Assembly (NCBI RefSeq): GCF_036014215.1
Contig: NZ_CP107921.1
Location: forward strand, 3,773,501-3,837,500
Direction of reading: 5' to 3'
DNA length: 64,000 nucleotides
DNA from: Streptomyces sp. NBC_00440
GTDB lineage: Bacteria; Actinomycetota; Actinomycetes; Streptomycetales; Streptomycetaceae
Shown: in pieces, positions 24,891 through 33,764 of the stretch
How the letters are laid out: each line of letters opens with the position of its first letter
Numbering within the stretch: the first letter of the stretch is position 1
The notes under the pieces: generated by a model
Database searches by the model: none
What the model was told of the DNA's origin: nothing
What the model saw: only the letters and a program-made list of their open reading frames with translations
Program-made: the position numbers and the translations under genes

Positions 24891-25607
24891 GTGAGCGACG
24901 AGCGGAGCGAGACCGTACGGCTGCTCTGGGGCCCGCACCTGAAGCCCTCACGAGGGCCCAAGCCCGCACTCAGCCTGGGCGGCATCGCGCGGGCCGGCAT
25001 CGAGATCGCCGACGCGGAGGGGCTGGCCGCTGTATCCATGCAGCGGGTTGCCGGGCTGCTCGGCGTCACCAAGATGGCGCTCTACCGGTACGTGCCCGGC
25101 AAGTCCGAGTTGGTCGCGTTGATGGTGGAGACCGCAGTCGGCGAGGCGCCTTCGCCTGACGGATCGCGCTGTGGGTGGCGCGAGCAACTCAGCGACTGGG
25201 CCGGTCAGCTGGTCAGCGTCTTCGAGCAGCACCCATGGCTGCTGGATGCAACGGTCGGCCCGAGAATCATGGGCCCCGGAGAGCTTGCCTGGACGGAGCA
25301 GGCCCTCGCCGCACTGGACGGCACGGGCCTCTCGGGCGCCGAACGGCTGGACGCGGTCCTGCTGCTGGCCGGCCATGTGCGTGGAATCGTTCAGCAGGCC
25401 CGTGCGGCAGGTCATGCAGGTACCCCTGAAGCGCAGCTCATCGTCACCCTTGGGGAGCTGATGCAGGCACACGGCGCGGACTACCCCGCTCTGACCGCCG
25501 CGTTGACCTCGGCGACCCAGCACGGCGGGCAGGACCAGGGATTCGAGTTCGGACTGCAGCGCATCCTGGATGGTTTGGGTCTGCTCATCGCTCAGCGTTC
25601 GAACTGA
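24891..25607 (+). CDS. TetR-family regulator (TetR_C class)
   Basis: The 238-residue protein has a helix-turn-helix at about 44-66 (LAAVSMQRVAGLLGVTKMAL) followed by YRYVPGKSELVALMVE, and a TetR_C-type ligand domain (HPWLLDATVGPRIMGPGELAW). This class often senses tetracyclines or aromatic compounds. Translation starts at GTG 24891 after GGAGGGG. It is divergent from the FAD monooxygenase across a shared operator, a pairing typical of an inducible detoxification or tailoring enzyme. Confidence 0.88.
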   Translation: MSDERSETVRLLWGPHLKPSRGPKPALSLGGIARAGIEIADAEGLAAVSMQRVAGLLGVTKMALYRYVPGKSELVALMVETAVGEAPSPDGSRCGWREQLSDWAGQLVSVFEQHPWLLDATVGPRIMGPGELAWTEQALAALDGTGLSGAERLDAVLLLAGHVRGIVQQARAAGHAGTPEAQLIVTLGELMQAHGADYPALTAALTSATQHGGQDQGFEFGLQRILDGLGLLIAQRSN

Positions 25608-25734
25608 GCCGGACGGTGCTGGCCGGCCGACGGTCCCGGCGGCCGCGTTGCAGCCGGCGTACGAGCCACCCGGCATCGGCCAGAGGTCAGGTCGGATCCA
25701 GTCGCTTCCCGGCGGGTCACGTTCCCGGCGTCTG

Positions 25735-25740
25735 TACGCT
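25735..25740 (+). promoter_or_regulatory. -10 box of mshD, leaderless type
   Basis: TACGCT is followed by exactly 7 nt (CGCCCCC) and the ATG at 25748. No ribosome binding site is possible in that spacer. Confidence 0.6.
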
Positions 25741-25747
25741 CGCCCCC

Positions 25748-26695
25748 ATGACGAATGCGCCCGCAGACCCCGCACCCGGCCGGCAGATCCAGACCCTCGA
25801 CGCCCTCACCGCCGACCAGGAGCAAGCCGTACGCGCGCTGCTCGCCGAGGCCGCGCGGACCGATGGGCAGCAGGCCGTCTCCGAGCAGGGACGGCTTCAG
25901 CTGCGCGGAGGGCGCCGCGAAGGGGTTCAGCACTTCCTGGTCAGCGTCGGTGACACGCTCACCGGGTACGCCCAGCTGGAGGCGACCGACCCCGTCGAGG
26001 CACCCGCCGCCGAACTCGTCGTCCACCCCTCGCACCGGGGACAGGGCAACGGCCGCGCGCTCGGCTCCGCACTGCTGGCCGCCTCCGGGCGGCGGCTGCG
26101 CGTCTGGGCGCACGGCGGACACGCGGCGGCCCGCCACCTCGCCCAGGTGCTCGGGCTGGCCAAGTTCCGTGAACTGCGCCAGCTGCGGCGCCCGTTGGCC
26201 CCGCTGAACATCCCCGAGCCGGTGTACCCGGACGGCGTCACCGTACGGACCTTCGTACCCGGTCAGGACGATGCGGCCTGGCTCGCCGTGAACGCCGCCG
26301 CCTTCGCCCACCACCCCGAGCAGGGGTCGATGAGCCAGCGCGACCTGGACGACCGGAAGGCGGAGTCCTGGTTCGACCCGAAGGGGTTCTTCCTGGCGGT
26401 ACGGGACGCGGATGCGGACGGCGGCCCCGGCGGGGAGATCGTCGGCTTCCACTGGACGAAGGTGCACGCCGACGAGCAGCTGGGCGAGGTGTACGTGGTC
26501 GGCATCCGCCCGGACGCCCAGGGCGGCGGCCTCGGCAAGGCGCTGACCGCGACCGGGCTGCGCCACCTCGCGGCCGAGGGGCTGCCCACGGCGATGCTGT
26601 ACGTGGACGCCGACAACACGGCGGCCGTCACGGTGTACGAGCGGCTGGGCTTCACCACGCACGAGGTCGACCTGATGTACCGCTCGGAGTCCTGA
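25748..26695 (+). CDS. mshD: Mycothiol synthase (tandem GNAT acetyltransferase)
   Basis: The 315-residue protein has two GNAT domains. The N-terminal one (about 15-150) has a reduced VHPSHRGQGNGRALG acetyl-CoA loop; the C-terminal one has VYVVGIRPDAQGGGLGKALT and the YVDADNTAAVTVYERLGF motif diagnostic of MshD. It acetylates Cys-GlcN-Ins with acetyl-CoA to complete mycothiol, the main low-molecular-weight thiol of actinobacteria. The start at ATG 25748 (MTNAPADPAP) coincides with the predicted transcription start. A strong terminator follows 94 bp downstream, so it is monocistronic. Confidence 0.93.
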   Translation: MTNAPADPAPGRQIQTLDALTADQEQAVRALLAEAARTDGQQAVSEQGRLQLRGGRREGVQHFLVSVGDTLTGYAQLEATDPVEAPAAELVVHPSHRGQGNGRALGSALLAASGRRLRVWAHGGHAAARHLAQVLGLAKFRELRQLRRPLAPLNIPEPVYPDGVTVRTFVPGQDDAAWLAVNAAAFAHHPEQGSMSQRDLDDRKAESWFDPKGFFLAVRDADADGGPGGEIVGFHWTKVHADEQLGEVYVVGIRPDAQGGGLGKALTATGLRHLAAEGLPTAMLYVDADNTAAVTVYERLGFTTHEVDLMYRSES

Positions 26696-26789
26696 CCCAC
26701 GGAGACCCGGAGCCCTGAATCGCGGAACCCCACAGCCCCGACCTGCGGAAACTCACAGTCCTGACCTGCGGAAACGCTGCACGGCACAC

Positions 26790-26820
26790 CGCCCTCCCCG
26801 GCCGCCCGGGGAGGGCGTTT
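26790..26820 (+). terminator. Terminator of mshD
   Basis: CGCCCTCCCC (26790-26799) pairs with GGGGAGGGCG (26808-26817) around an 8-nt loop, followed by TTT. Confidence 0.8.
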
Positions 26821-26869
26821 CCGATCCCGGATCCGATCATGGAGTTGACATGCCTCCGACCTTGCATCA

Positions 26870-26897
26870 CCCTTTCACTACTCAACTAGTGAAAGGG
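26870..26897 (+). promoter_or_regulatory. Operator of the YtrA-type GntR gene
   Basis: CCCTTTCACTA-ctcaac-TAGTGAAAGGG is a perfect 11-bp inverted repeat 10 bp before the GntR start. A consensus -35 TTGACA lies at 26845-26850. The layout indicates autorepression of the whole GntR-ABC operon. Confidence 0.7.
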
Positions 26898-26907
26898 GGG
26901 TGGGCAC

Positions 26908-27411
26908 GTGATCGAGTTCCGTATCGACCGGCGCAGCGGCGTCTCGACGTATCTCCAGATCGCCCAGCAGACCAAACAGGCTCTGCGCCTGGGCCTGTTG
27001 CAGCCCGGTGACCAGCTGCCCACCGCACGCGCGGTGGTCGAGTCCACCGCCATCAACCCCAACACGGTCCTGAAGGCCTACCGCGAACTGGAACGCGAGG
27101 GACTGGTCGAGGCCCGGCGCGGCATGGGCACCTTCATCCGCAAGTCGCTCGGGCACACCCCGCCCGCGGACTCGGCGCTGCGGGCCGAGCTGACCGAGTG
27201 GGCCGCCCGGGCCCGTACGGCCGGACTGGAGAAGGACGACGCGGCAGCGCTCTGCGCCTCCGTACTCGACGACTGCTTCCAGGACACCGCCGGCACCACC
27301 GGCGCTACGGCCACCACCGGCTCCACGGCCACCACCGCCGCCTCGGACACCCACATCCACACCCGCGCCACCACCGACGCAGCCCGCTCCAAGGGGGACA
27401 TGCACACATGA
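26908..27411 (+). CDS. GntR-family regulator, YtrA subfamily
   Basis: In this 167-residue protein the winged helix (about 1-75) contains GVSTYLQIAQQTKQALRLGL, QLPTARAVVESTAINPNTV and LVEARRGMGTFIR. The short C-terminal part, with no FCD/UTRA domain, is typical of YtrA regulators. The tail is a Thr/Ala-rich low-complexity region (ATATTGSTATTAA). YtrA regulators repress the ABC transporter genes that follow them, here overlapping by ATGA at 27408. Translation starts at GTG 26908. Confidence 0.88.
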   Translation: MIEFRIDRRSGVSTYLQIAQQTKQALRLGLLQPGDQLPTARAVVESTAINPNTVLKAYRELEREGLVEARRGMGTFIRKSLGHTPPADSALRAELTEWAARARTAGLEKDDAAALCASVLDDCFQDTAGTTGATATTGSTATTAASDTHIHTRATTDAARSKGDMHT

Positions 27412-28301
27412 CCGACACCGCCATCGAGGCCTCCGGGCTCGGCAAGACCTACGGGAGACGGCGCGGCTGGGCGCTGCGGGGCTGCTCCTTCCGGCTGCCC
27501 GTCGGGCGGGTCTGCGCACTCGTGGGCCCCAACGGCGCCGGCAAGTCGACGCTGCTCGCCCACACCGCGGGGCTGCTGCGGCCCACCGAGGGCGCCGTAC
27601 AGGTGCTCGGAACGTCGGCCGCCGCTGCCCGTGAACGGATCGCCTTCGTCGCCCAGAGCAAGCCGCTGGTCGGGCAGTTGACCGTCGCCGAGACCCTGCG
27701 CATGGGGTACGAGCTGAACCCGGCCCGCTGGGACGCGGCGGCCGCCGAGCGGATCATCGCCGGCGGCAAGCTGAACCGGAACGACACCATCCGTACCCTC
27801 TCCGGCGGCCAGCGCACCCGCGTCGCCCTCGCACTCGCCCTCGGCAAGCGGCCCGAACTGATGCTGCTGGACGAGCCGATGGCCGATCTCGACCCGCTCG
27901 CCCGGCACGAGCTGATGGGCGCTCTGATGTCCGAGGCCGCCGAGCACGGCACGACGATCGTGATGTCCTCCCACGTCCTGGCCGAACTGGAGGGCGCCTG
28001 CGACTACTTGCTGCTGGTCGACGCCGGCCGGGTACGGCTGGGCGGCGAGACCGAGGACCTGCTCGCCGTCCACACCCTGCTGACCGGTCCTGTGGCATCC
28101 CTCGACCCGCACACCGTCATCGAGTCGCGCACCACAGGACGCCAACTGACGGCGCTGGTACGGCGGGACGGGCCGGTGTCGGGTGACTGGCAGGCCATGG
28201 AACCGTCCCTGGAGGAGCTGCTCCTCGCCCATCTGCGGTCACCCGACGCACCCGCCCTGCTGACACCGAGCGCCGAACACCGTACGGAGGCAAGGACATG
28301 A
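27408..28301 (+). CDS. ABC transporter ATP-binding protein
   Basis: The 297-residue ATPase has Walker A GPNGAGKST, Q-loop FVAQSKPL, signature LSGGQ and Walker B LMLLDEPMADLDP, with the switch His in MSSHVL. The C-terminal 70 residues are specific to this YtrB-like class of exporters. It overlaps the regulator upstream and the permease downstream by four bases each, so the three form one operon. The substrate is unknown; relatives respond to cell-envelope antibiotics. Confidence 0.9.
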   Translation: MTDTAIEASGLGKTYGRRRGWALRGCSFRLPVGRVCALVGPNGAGKSTLLAHTAGLLRPTEGAVQVLGTSAAAARERIAFVAQSKPLVGQLTVAETLRMGYELNPARWDAAAAERIIAGGKLNRNDTIRTLSGGQRTRVALALALGKRPELMLLDEPMADLDPLARHELMGALMSEAAEHGTTIVMSSHVLAELEGACDYLLLVDAGRVRLGGETEDLLAVHTLLTGPVASLDPHTVIESRTTGRQLTALVRRDGPVSGDWQAMEPSLEELLLAHLRSPDAPALLTPSAEHRTEART

Positions 28302-29257
28302 GCACCCTGCACCAGAACACCGTGACCGACCCCGGCACCCCCGCCGGTACCAACGCCGGCACCGACGCCGGCACCGGATCGCAGCGGCTGCGCGGACCGT
28401 ACTGGGTCGCCGCCCGGACGCACCGATCCACCCTCCAGGGGGCCGCCGGGCTCCTCGTCCTGGCCGTGCTCCTGCTGATCGCGATCCGCGTCTGGGGCGG
28501 CGGCCTGGCGGGCGGGTACTGGACGGACACCCGGATTGTGGAGAACGCCGCATCGGTGATCGCGCTGCTCCCCTATCTGATCGCCGCCTTCGTGGCCGGA
28601 CCGGTCGTCGCCCGCGAGCTGGAGTCCGGCACCCACCAGCTGCTGTGGACGCAGTCCGTCTCCCCCGTCCGCTGGTTCGCGGCGAAGCTCGCCGTGCCGA
28701 CCGCGCTGGCCCTCGTCGGTTCGGTCGTACTCGACGGCCTCTACCGCTGGGTGTGGAGCACCAGCCGGCACGAGGACGTGGCCCTGAACTGGTATTCCGA
28801 CAGCGTCTACCACGCCATCGGCCCCATCGGCATCGCCACCGCCCTGCTCGTGGTCCCGCTCGGCGCCCTGACCGGCCTGCTGATCCGCCGCACCGTGCCC
28901 GCGATCGTGACGAGCCTGATCGCCACCGCGGCCGTATCCAGTGTGCTTGAGGCCGTACGCGGCCACCTCTGGCCGGTCGTGACCGTCCGCACCAGCCTCG
29001 CCACGGGCTACCCGGCGATGAACGGCATGGTCACCGGCGAGGGCGCCGTCACGACGAGCGGCGCCCACGTCGCCGACCCGATCTGTGTGGACGACAAGCA
29101 GTGCCAGGCGGCCCACCACCTGGCGGGCTACTTCCGCTCCTCGCACCCGGTGTCCCACTTCTGGCCGCTCCAGCTGGTCGAGACCGGCATCCTGCTGGCC
29201 CTGGCCGCCGTGCTGGCCCTGGTGGTGTTCCGCGTCGTCAAGCGGATGGCGGTCTGA
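28298..29257 (+). CDS. ABC transporter permease (ABC-2 type)
   Basis: The 319-residue protein has a hydrophilic Gly/Thr-rich start and about six membrane helices, including GLLVLAVLLLIAIRVWGGGL, VIALLPYLIAAFVAGPVVA and ILLALAAVLALVVFRVV. The motif ARELESGTHQLLWTQSVSPVRW after the second helix is typical of streptomycete ABC-2-type permeases beside YtrA regulators. An extracellular segment with two Cys (CVDDKQC) lies before the last helix. It completes the GntR-ATPase-permease operon. Confidence 0.88.
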   Translation: MSTLHQNTVTDPGTPAGTNAGTDAGTGSQRLRGPYWVAARTHRSTLQGAAGLLVLAVLLLIAIRVWGGGLAGGYWTDTRIVENAASVIALLPYLIAAFVAGPVVARELESGTHQLLWTQSVSPVRWFAAKLAVPTALALVGSVVLDGLYRWVWSTSRHEDVALNWYSDSVYHAIGPIGIATALLVVPLGALTGLLIRRTVPAIVTSLIATAAVSSVLEAVRGHLWPVVTVRTSLATGYPAMNGMVTGEGAVTTSGAHVADPICVDDKQCQAAHHLAGYFRSSHPVSHFWPLQLVETGILLALAAVLALVVFRVVKRMAV

Positions 29258-29273
29258 ACGCCGCGACGCCGGG

Positions 29274-29846
29274 TCAGCCCTCAGGGGCCGGGGCGTAACG
29301 CTGGAGGGTGATCCCGCTGCGGAAGGCCCTCGACTCCAGGAGCCGCAGCCGCGGGATCCCGTACCCCTCCGGGAAGAGACGGCGGCCGCGGCCCTGGACC
29401 ACGGGGTAGACGAAGAAGCGGTACTCGTCGACCAGGCCGGCCGCGATCATCGTGTGCGCCAGGGTGATGCTGCCGGTGAGCACGATGTCCTTGCCACCCT
29501 CCCGCGCCTTGAGCGCGGTCACCTCCTCGACCGGGTCGCCCTTCAGCACCGTCGTGTGCTCCCACCGCGGATCCGTGAGCGAGGCGGACACCACGTACTT
29601 CTGGACCCGGTTCAGATAGTCGGTGATGCCGGTGGTGTCGTCGGTCTGCTGCGGCCAGTAGCCGCGGAAGTCCTCGAAGGTCCGCCGGCCGACGAGCAGG
29701 GCGTCGGCCCGGCTGTCCTGCCGGTGGCTCTCCTCCATGAGGTCGCTCATGTCCACAGCGCCCTGGCCCTGCGGGTCGAACCAGTCCGTGAGCATCTCGA
29801 CCGAGCCGTCGACCGTGATGTTCTGGGTGATCGCGAGGGTGCGCAT
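29274..29846 (-). CDS. RibD/dihydrofolate-reductase-fold protein
   Basis: This 190-residue protein begins MRTLAITQNITVDGSVEM. The YVVSASLTD, DIVLTGSITLAHTMI and DEYRFFVYPVVQGRGRRLF segments define the RibD C-terminal/DHFR-like family, which includes small NADPH-dependent reductases of unknown substrate. ATG 29846 follows AGGAGG by 8 nt. It converges on the ABC permease with 16 bp between the stops. Confidence 0.85.
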   Translation of the reverse strand: MRTLAITQNITVDGSVEMLTDWFDPQGQGAVDMSDLMEESHRQDSRADALLVGRRTFEDFRGYWPQQTDDTTGITDYLNRVQKYVVSASLTDPRWEHTTVLKGDPVEEVTALKAREGGKDIVLTGSITLAHTMIAAGLVDEYRFFVYPVVQGRGRRLFPEGYGIPRLRLLESRAFRSGITLQRYAPAPEG

Positions 29847-30066
29847 ACCGGTCCTCCTGCTGCTGACGCGATGCCGATACCGATGTTGACTGCGCCGGGG
29901 GCGGAGAATCATCGGTGCAGACCGACCGGCACCCGCCTCCCGGACGTCATGGCGCGCTTCCCGGACGTCATGTCCTCGTTACCCGTCATTCAGACGCGCT
30001 TGCGACCCTCTCGGAATGCAACCCGTCACCGCGCCCGCCGACCCTCCCGCGCGGAACAATGGGCAT

Positions 30067-32298
30067 ATGAGCCAGCAGCCCAGTGCAGAGGTCCCGGTCA
30101 AGCACCTCCAGCCCTCCGTCGGTTCCATAGCAGCACACCGTCCGCACACCGTCGCGGCAGCCGTTCCCGACCTGGATCCGGGCATCGACGCCGACGTCGA
30201 CGCGTACGAGGAGTCCGCCGACGGCGCCGGCGCCGAGCTGCCGTCCGGCCGGTTCCTCGACCGGGAGCAGAGCTGGCTCGCCTTCAACGAACGGGTCCTC
30301 GAACTGGCCGAGGATCCGGCGACCCCCCTCCTCGAACGGGCTAATTACCTCGCCATCTTCGCGAGCAACCTCGACGAGTTCTTCATGGTCCGGGTGGCGG
30401 GCCTCAAACGCCGTATCGCGACCGGTGTCGCCACCCGCTCCGCATCCGGCTTCCAGCCCCGCGAGGTGCTGGAGCAGATCTGGACCAGGTCGCGCGAGCT
30501 CATGGCCCGGCACGCCGCCTGCTACCAGCAGGACGTCTCGGCCGCGCTGGCCGACGAGAACATCCACCTGATCCGCTGGGATGACCTGACCGACAAGGAG
30601 AAGGCCCGGCTCTTCACCTTCTTCCGGCAGCGGATCTTCCCCGTGCTGACCCCGCTGGCCGTCGACCCCGCGCACCCCTTCCCGTACATCTCGGGTCTCT
30701 CGCTCAACCTCGCCGTGGTCGTCCGCAACCCGGTCAGCGGCCACCGCCACTTCGCCCGGGTCAAGGTGCCGCCGCTGCTCACCCGGTTCCTGGAGGCGTC
30801 GCCCCAGCGGTACGTGCCCGTCGAGGACATCATCGCGGCGCATCTGGAGGAGCTCTTCCCGGGGATGGAGGTGCTGGCGCACCACATGTTCCGGGTCACC
30901 AGGAACGAGGACCTGGAGGTCGAGGAGGACGACGCCGAGAACCTCCTCAAGGCCCTGGAGAAGGAGCTGATGCGGCGCCGCTTCGGGCCGCCCGTCCGGC
31001 TGGAGGTGGAGGAGTCCATCGACCCGTACATCCTCGACCTGCTGGTCCGCGAGCTGAAGGTCTCCGACGCCGAGGTGTACCCGCTGCCCGGCCCGCTCGA
31101 CCTCACCGGGCTCTTCGGCCTCGCGACGCTGGACCGGCCCGAGCTGAAGTTCCCGCCGTTCATCGCGGGCACCCACCGCGACCTCGCCGAGGTCGAGTCC
31201 GCTTCGGCGCCCGACATCTTCGCCGCCCTGCGGGAACGGGACGTGCTGCTGCACCACCCGTACGACTCGTTCTCCACCTCCGTCCAGGCCTTCCTGGAAC
31301 AGGCCGCCGGCGACCCGGACGTGCTCGCCATCAAGCAGACCCTGTACCGGACGTCCGGCGACTCACCGATCGTGGACGCCCTGATCGACGCGGCCGAGTC
31401 CGGCAAACAGGTGCTCGTCCTGGTCGAGATCAAGGCCCGCTTCGACGAGCAGGCCAACATCAAGTGGGCCAGGAAGCTGGAGGAGTCGGGCTGCCACGTC
31501 GTCTACGGCCTGGTGGGGCTGAAGACACACTGCAAGCTCTCGCTCGTCGTACGGCAGGAAGGCGACACGCTGCGCCGCTACTCCCACGTCGGCACCGGCA
31601 ACTACCACCCGAAGACGGCCAGGCTGTACGAGGACCTGGGGCTGCTCACCGCCGACCCGCAGGTCGGCGCCGACCTCTCCGACCTGTTCAACCGGCTCTC
31701 CGGCTACTCGCGGCGCGAGACCTACCGGCGGCTGCTCGTCGCCCCCAAGTCCCTGCGCGACGGCCTGGTCGTCCGGATCGACAAGGAGATCACGCACCAC
31801 CGCGCGGGCCGCCCCGCCTACGTCCGCATCAAGGTCAACTCCATGGTCGACGAAGCGGTCATCGACGCCTGCTACCGGGCCGCGCAGGCCGGCGTTCCCG
31901 TCGACGTGTGGGTGCGTGGCATCTGCGCGATACGCCCCGGTGTCACCGGCCTCTCCGAGAACGTCCGGGTCCGGTCGATACTGGGCCGCTTCCTCGAACA
32001 CTCCCGGGTGTTCGCCTTCGGTAACGGCGGCGAACCCGAAGTGTGGCTGGGCAGCGCCGACATGATGCACCGCAACCTCGACCGCAGGATCGAAGCGCTG
32101 GTCCGCGTCGCCGACCCGGCCCACCGCGCCGCGCTCAGCCGGCTCCTGGAGACCGGGATGTCCGACACCACGTCCTCCTGGCACCTGGGGGCCGACGGCA
32201 ACTGGACGCGTCACGCGACCGACGCCGAGGGACGGCCGCTGCGCCATGTGCAGGAAATGCTGATAGACGCCAGGAGGCGCCGCCGTGCGACCCCTTGA
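30067..32298 (+). CDS. ppk: Polyphosphate kinase 1
   Basis: The 743-residue protein has PPK1 domains in order: N domain ([20 protein letters not shown]), head domain, and C1/C2 catalytic domains with HKD-like motifs, including [20 protein letters not shown], whose His accepts phosphate, and [21 protein letters not shown]. It makes polyphosphate from ATP reversibly and, with phosphate limitation, regulates antibiotic production in Streptomyces. ATG 30067 is chosen because an AACAAT box ends 6 nt before it; an in-frame ATG at 30016 is an alternative. It is followed by a polyphosphate-binding CHAD protein and a Nudix hydrolase. Confidence 0.95.
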   Translation: MSQQPSAEVPVKHLQPSVGSIAAHRPHTVAAAVPDLDPGIDADVDAYEESADGAGAELPSGRFLDREQSWLAFNERVLELAEDPATPLLERANYLAIFASNLDEFFMVRVAGLKRRIATGVATRSASGFQPREVLEQIWTRSRELMARHAACYQQDVSAALADENIHLIRWDDLTDKEKARLFTFFRQRIFPVLTPLAVDPAHPFPYISGLSLNLAVVVRNPVSGHRHFARVKVPPLLTRFLEASPQRYVPVEDIIAAHLEELFPGMEVLAHHMFRVTRNEDLEVEEDDAENLLKALEKELMRRRFGPPVRLEVEESIDPYILDLLVRELKVSDAEVYPLPGPLDLTGLFGLATLDRPELKFPPFIAGTHRDLAEVESASAPDIFAALRERDVLLHHPYDSFSTSVQAFLEQAAGDPDVLAIKQTLYRTSGDSPIVDALIDAAESGKQVLVLVEIKARFDEQANIKWARKLEESGCHVVYGLVGLKTHCKLSLVVRQEGDTLRRYSHVGTGNYHPKTARLYEDLGLLTADPQVGADLSDLFNRLSGYSRRETYRRLLVAPKSLRDGLVVRIDKEITHHRAGRPAYVRIKVNSMVDEAVIDACYRAAQAGVPVDVWVRGICAIRPGVTGLSENVRVRSILGRFLEHSRVFAFGNGGEPEVWLGSADMMHRNLDRRIEALVRVADPAHRAALSRLLETGMSDTTSSWHLGADGNWTRHATDAEGRPLRHVQEMLIDARRRRRATP

Positions 32299-32372
32299 TG
32301 CCCCCCTTGACGCCCCACGGAGGCGTCTTGATGCCCCACGGAGGCGCCGCCGTGCGACCACCCCTTGACGCT
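32274..32372. repeat. Local duplication across the end of ppk
   Basis: The unit GGCGCCGCCGTGCGACC...CCCTTGA (ppk 3' end, from about 32276) recurs at about 32344 in front of the CHAD gene, with two CCCACGGAGGCG copies between. The repeats also multiply the GGAGG ribosome-binding motif before the CHAD start. Confidence 0.55.
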
Positions 32373-32388
32373 CCCCGGAGGCGCAGTC

Positions 32389-33354
32389 GTGCCACGCCCT
32401 GACCCGACGGCGACCGCGGGCCAGCTCCTCGCCCGCTATCTGCACGACCAGGCCGCGGAGTTCCTGCGCAGCCTGCGCACGTACTCGGAAGGAGACGAGG
32501 AGGCCGCCCGCGCGCTGCGCCGGTCCGCCCGCCGTATCAGCGGCACCCTGCACACCTTCCGCGGCCACCTCGACGCGGCCTGGGCCGACCAGCTGCGGTC
32601 CGAACTGGCCTGGCTCTCCGGCACGCTGGCCCGTGAGCACGCGTACGCCGAGCGGCTGGCCCGGCTGCTCGAAGCACTCGGCAGGCTCTCGGCCGGTACG
32701 GCTTCGCTGCCGGGGCCGCGCGACGGGACGGCCCCGCACCCCGCGCTCGCCATGGGCGCCGCGCGCGCCGGCGCGCTCCTGGAGCGGCAGCTGACCCTGG
32801 CCAGGACCCGCGCCCACTCGGCGGCGCTCCAGGCGCTGGGCTCCTCCCGCTTCCACGCGGCCGCGGACGCCGTCGCGCTGCTGGCGTCGGACGTGCCGTT
32901 CGCGCCCGCCGCGACCACGTACGCCACCGAGACCCTGCCGCCCGCGGCCGAGACGGCGGGCCGCAGACTCTCGGACGCGGTGACGGCGCTGCCGCTGCAC
33001 CGGGCCGCGCACCCGTACAACGCGGAGGGGCTGAGCGACGCCCAGGACGCCCCCTGGCACCAGGTCAGACTGCTGCTGCGGCTGCACCGCTACGCGCAGG
33101 AGGCCCTGCACGCCGGCCAGGACGACCGGCCGGGCCCCGACCTGCGGCTCTACGGCGCGGGCCAGGCCCTCGACCAGCACCGCGAAGCGGCCGAGGCCGC
33201 GGGGGCAGCCGCTTCGGCGGCCCGTACGCCCCGGATCGCCCCGGCGACGGCGTACGCACTGGGGGTGCTCCACGCCGACCAGCGCCACGAGGTCGAAGCC
33301 GCCCGCTACACCTTCCAGCAGACCTGGCAGCGCACGGCGGTGAGCACCCCATGA
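32389..33354 (+). CDS. CHAD-domain protein
   Basis: The 321-residue all-alpha protein has the CHAD pattern of conserved basic and His residues: LLARYLHDQAAEFLRSL, ALRRSARRISGTLHTFRGHLD and WHQVRLLLRLHRYAQEAL. CHAD domains bind polyphosphate and are found on polyphosphate granules, which fits its place directly after ppk. The GTG at 32389 follows GGAGG by about 7 nt; a TTG further upstream is less likely. The stop overlaps the Nudix start (ATGA). Confidence 0.9.
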   Translation: MPRPDPTATAGQLLARYLHDQAAEFLRSLRTYSEGDEEAARALRRSARRISGTLHTFRGHLDAAWADQLRSELAWLSGTLAREHAYAERLARLLEALGRLSAGTASLPGPRDGTAPHPALAMGAARAGALLERQLTLARTRAHSAALQALGSSRFHAAADAVALLASDVPFAPAATTYATETLPPAAETAGRRLSDAVTALPLHRAAHPYNAEGLSDAQDAPWHQVRLLLRLHRYAQEALHAGQDDRPGPDLRLYGAGQALDQHREAAEAAGAAASAARTPRIAPATAYALGVLHADQRHEVEAARYTFQQTWQRTAVSTP

Positions 33355-33764
33355 CGAGTGACGCGGAGGTTCCCGTACGGGCGGCGGGGTGCGTGCTGTG
33401 GCGCCGCGCCCCGGCCGGCGGGCTGGAGATCTGCCTGGTCCACCGGCCGAAGTACGACGACTGGTCGCACCCGAAGGGCAAGCTGAAACCGGGCGAGGAC
33501 ACCCTGGCCGCCGCACTGCGCGAGGTCCACGAGGAGACCGGCCACGACTGCGCCCCCGGCGCCCGCCTCCCCACCGTGCGGTACCGGGCGAACGGCCGCC
33601 CCAAGGAGGTCAGCTACTGGGCCGCCGAGGCGACGGCCGGAGAGTTCACCCCGAACAGCGAGGTGGACCGGGTGCGCTGGCTCTCCCCGGCCGCTGCCCG
33701 CGCCCGCCTCACCCAGCAGCGCGACCGGGAACTGCTCGACGCACTGCACGCCGCGCTGCGCTGA
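33351..33764 (+). CDS. Nudix hydrolase (MutT-like)
   Basis: The 137-residue protein has a complete Nudix box, GKLKPGEDTLAAALREVHEETG, fitting Gx5Ex7REUxEExGU, preceded by YDDWSHPKGK. It resembles the N-terminal domain of mycobacterial MutT1, which hydrolyses diadenosine polyphosphates or 8-oxo-dGTP products, but lacks the histidine phosphatase domain. Overlap with the CHAD gene places it in the ppk operon, where hydrolysis of polyphosphate-linked nucleotides would make sense. Confidence 0.9.
   Translation: MTSDAEVPVRAAGCVLWRRAPAGGLEICLVHRPKYDDWSHPKGKLKPGEDTLAAALREVHEETGHDCAPGARLPTVRYRANGRPKEVSYWAAEATAGEFTPNSEVDRVRWLSPAAARARLTQQRDRELLDALHAALR

Noticed and set aside
29950..30020. Possible PHO box (GTTACCCGTCATTCAGAC) upstream of ppk
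   Set aside because: Only 5 of 7 bases fit in the first unit and the next 11-bp register does not match; too weak to call although ppk is known to respond to phosphate in Streptomyces.
30016..30066. Upstream ATG start for ppk
   Set aside because: The 17 extra residues look non-coding ([13 protein letters not shown]) and the -10-like box fits ATG 30067 better.
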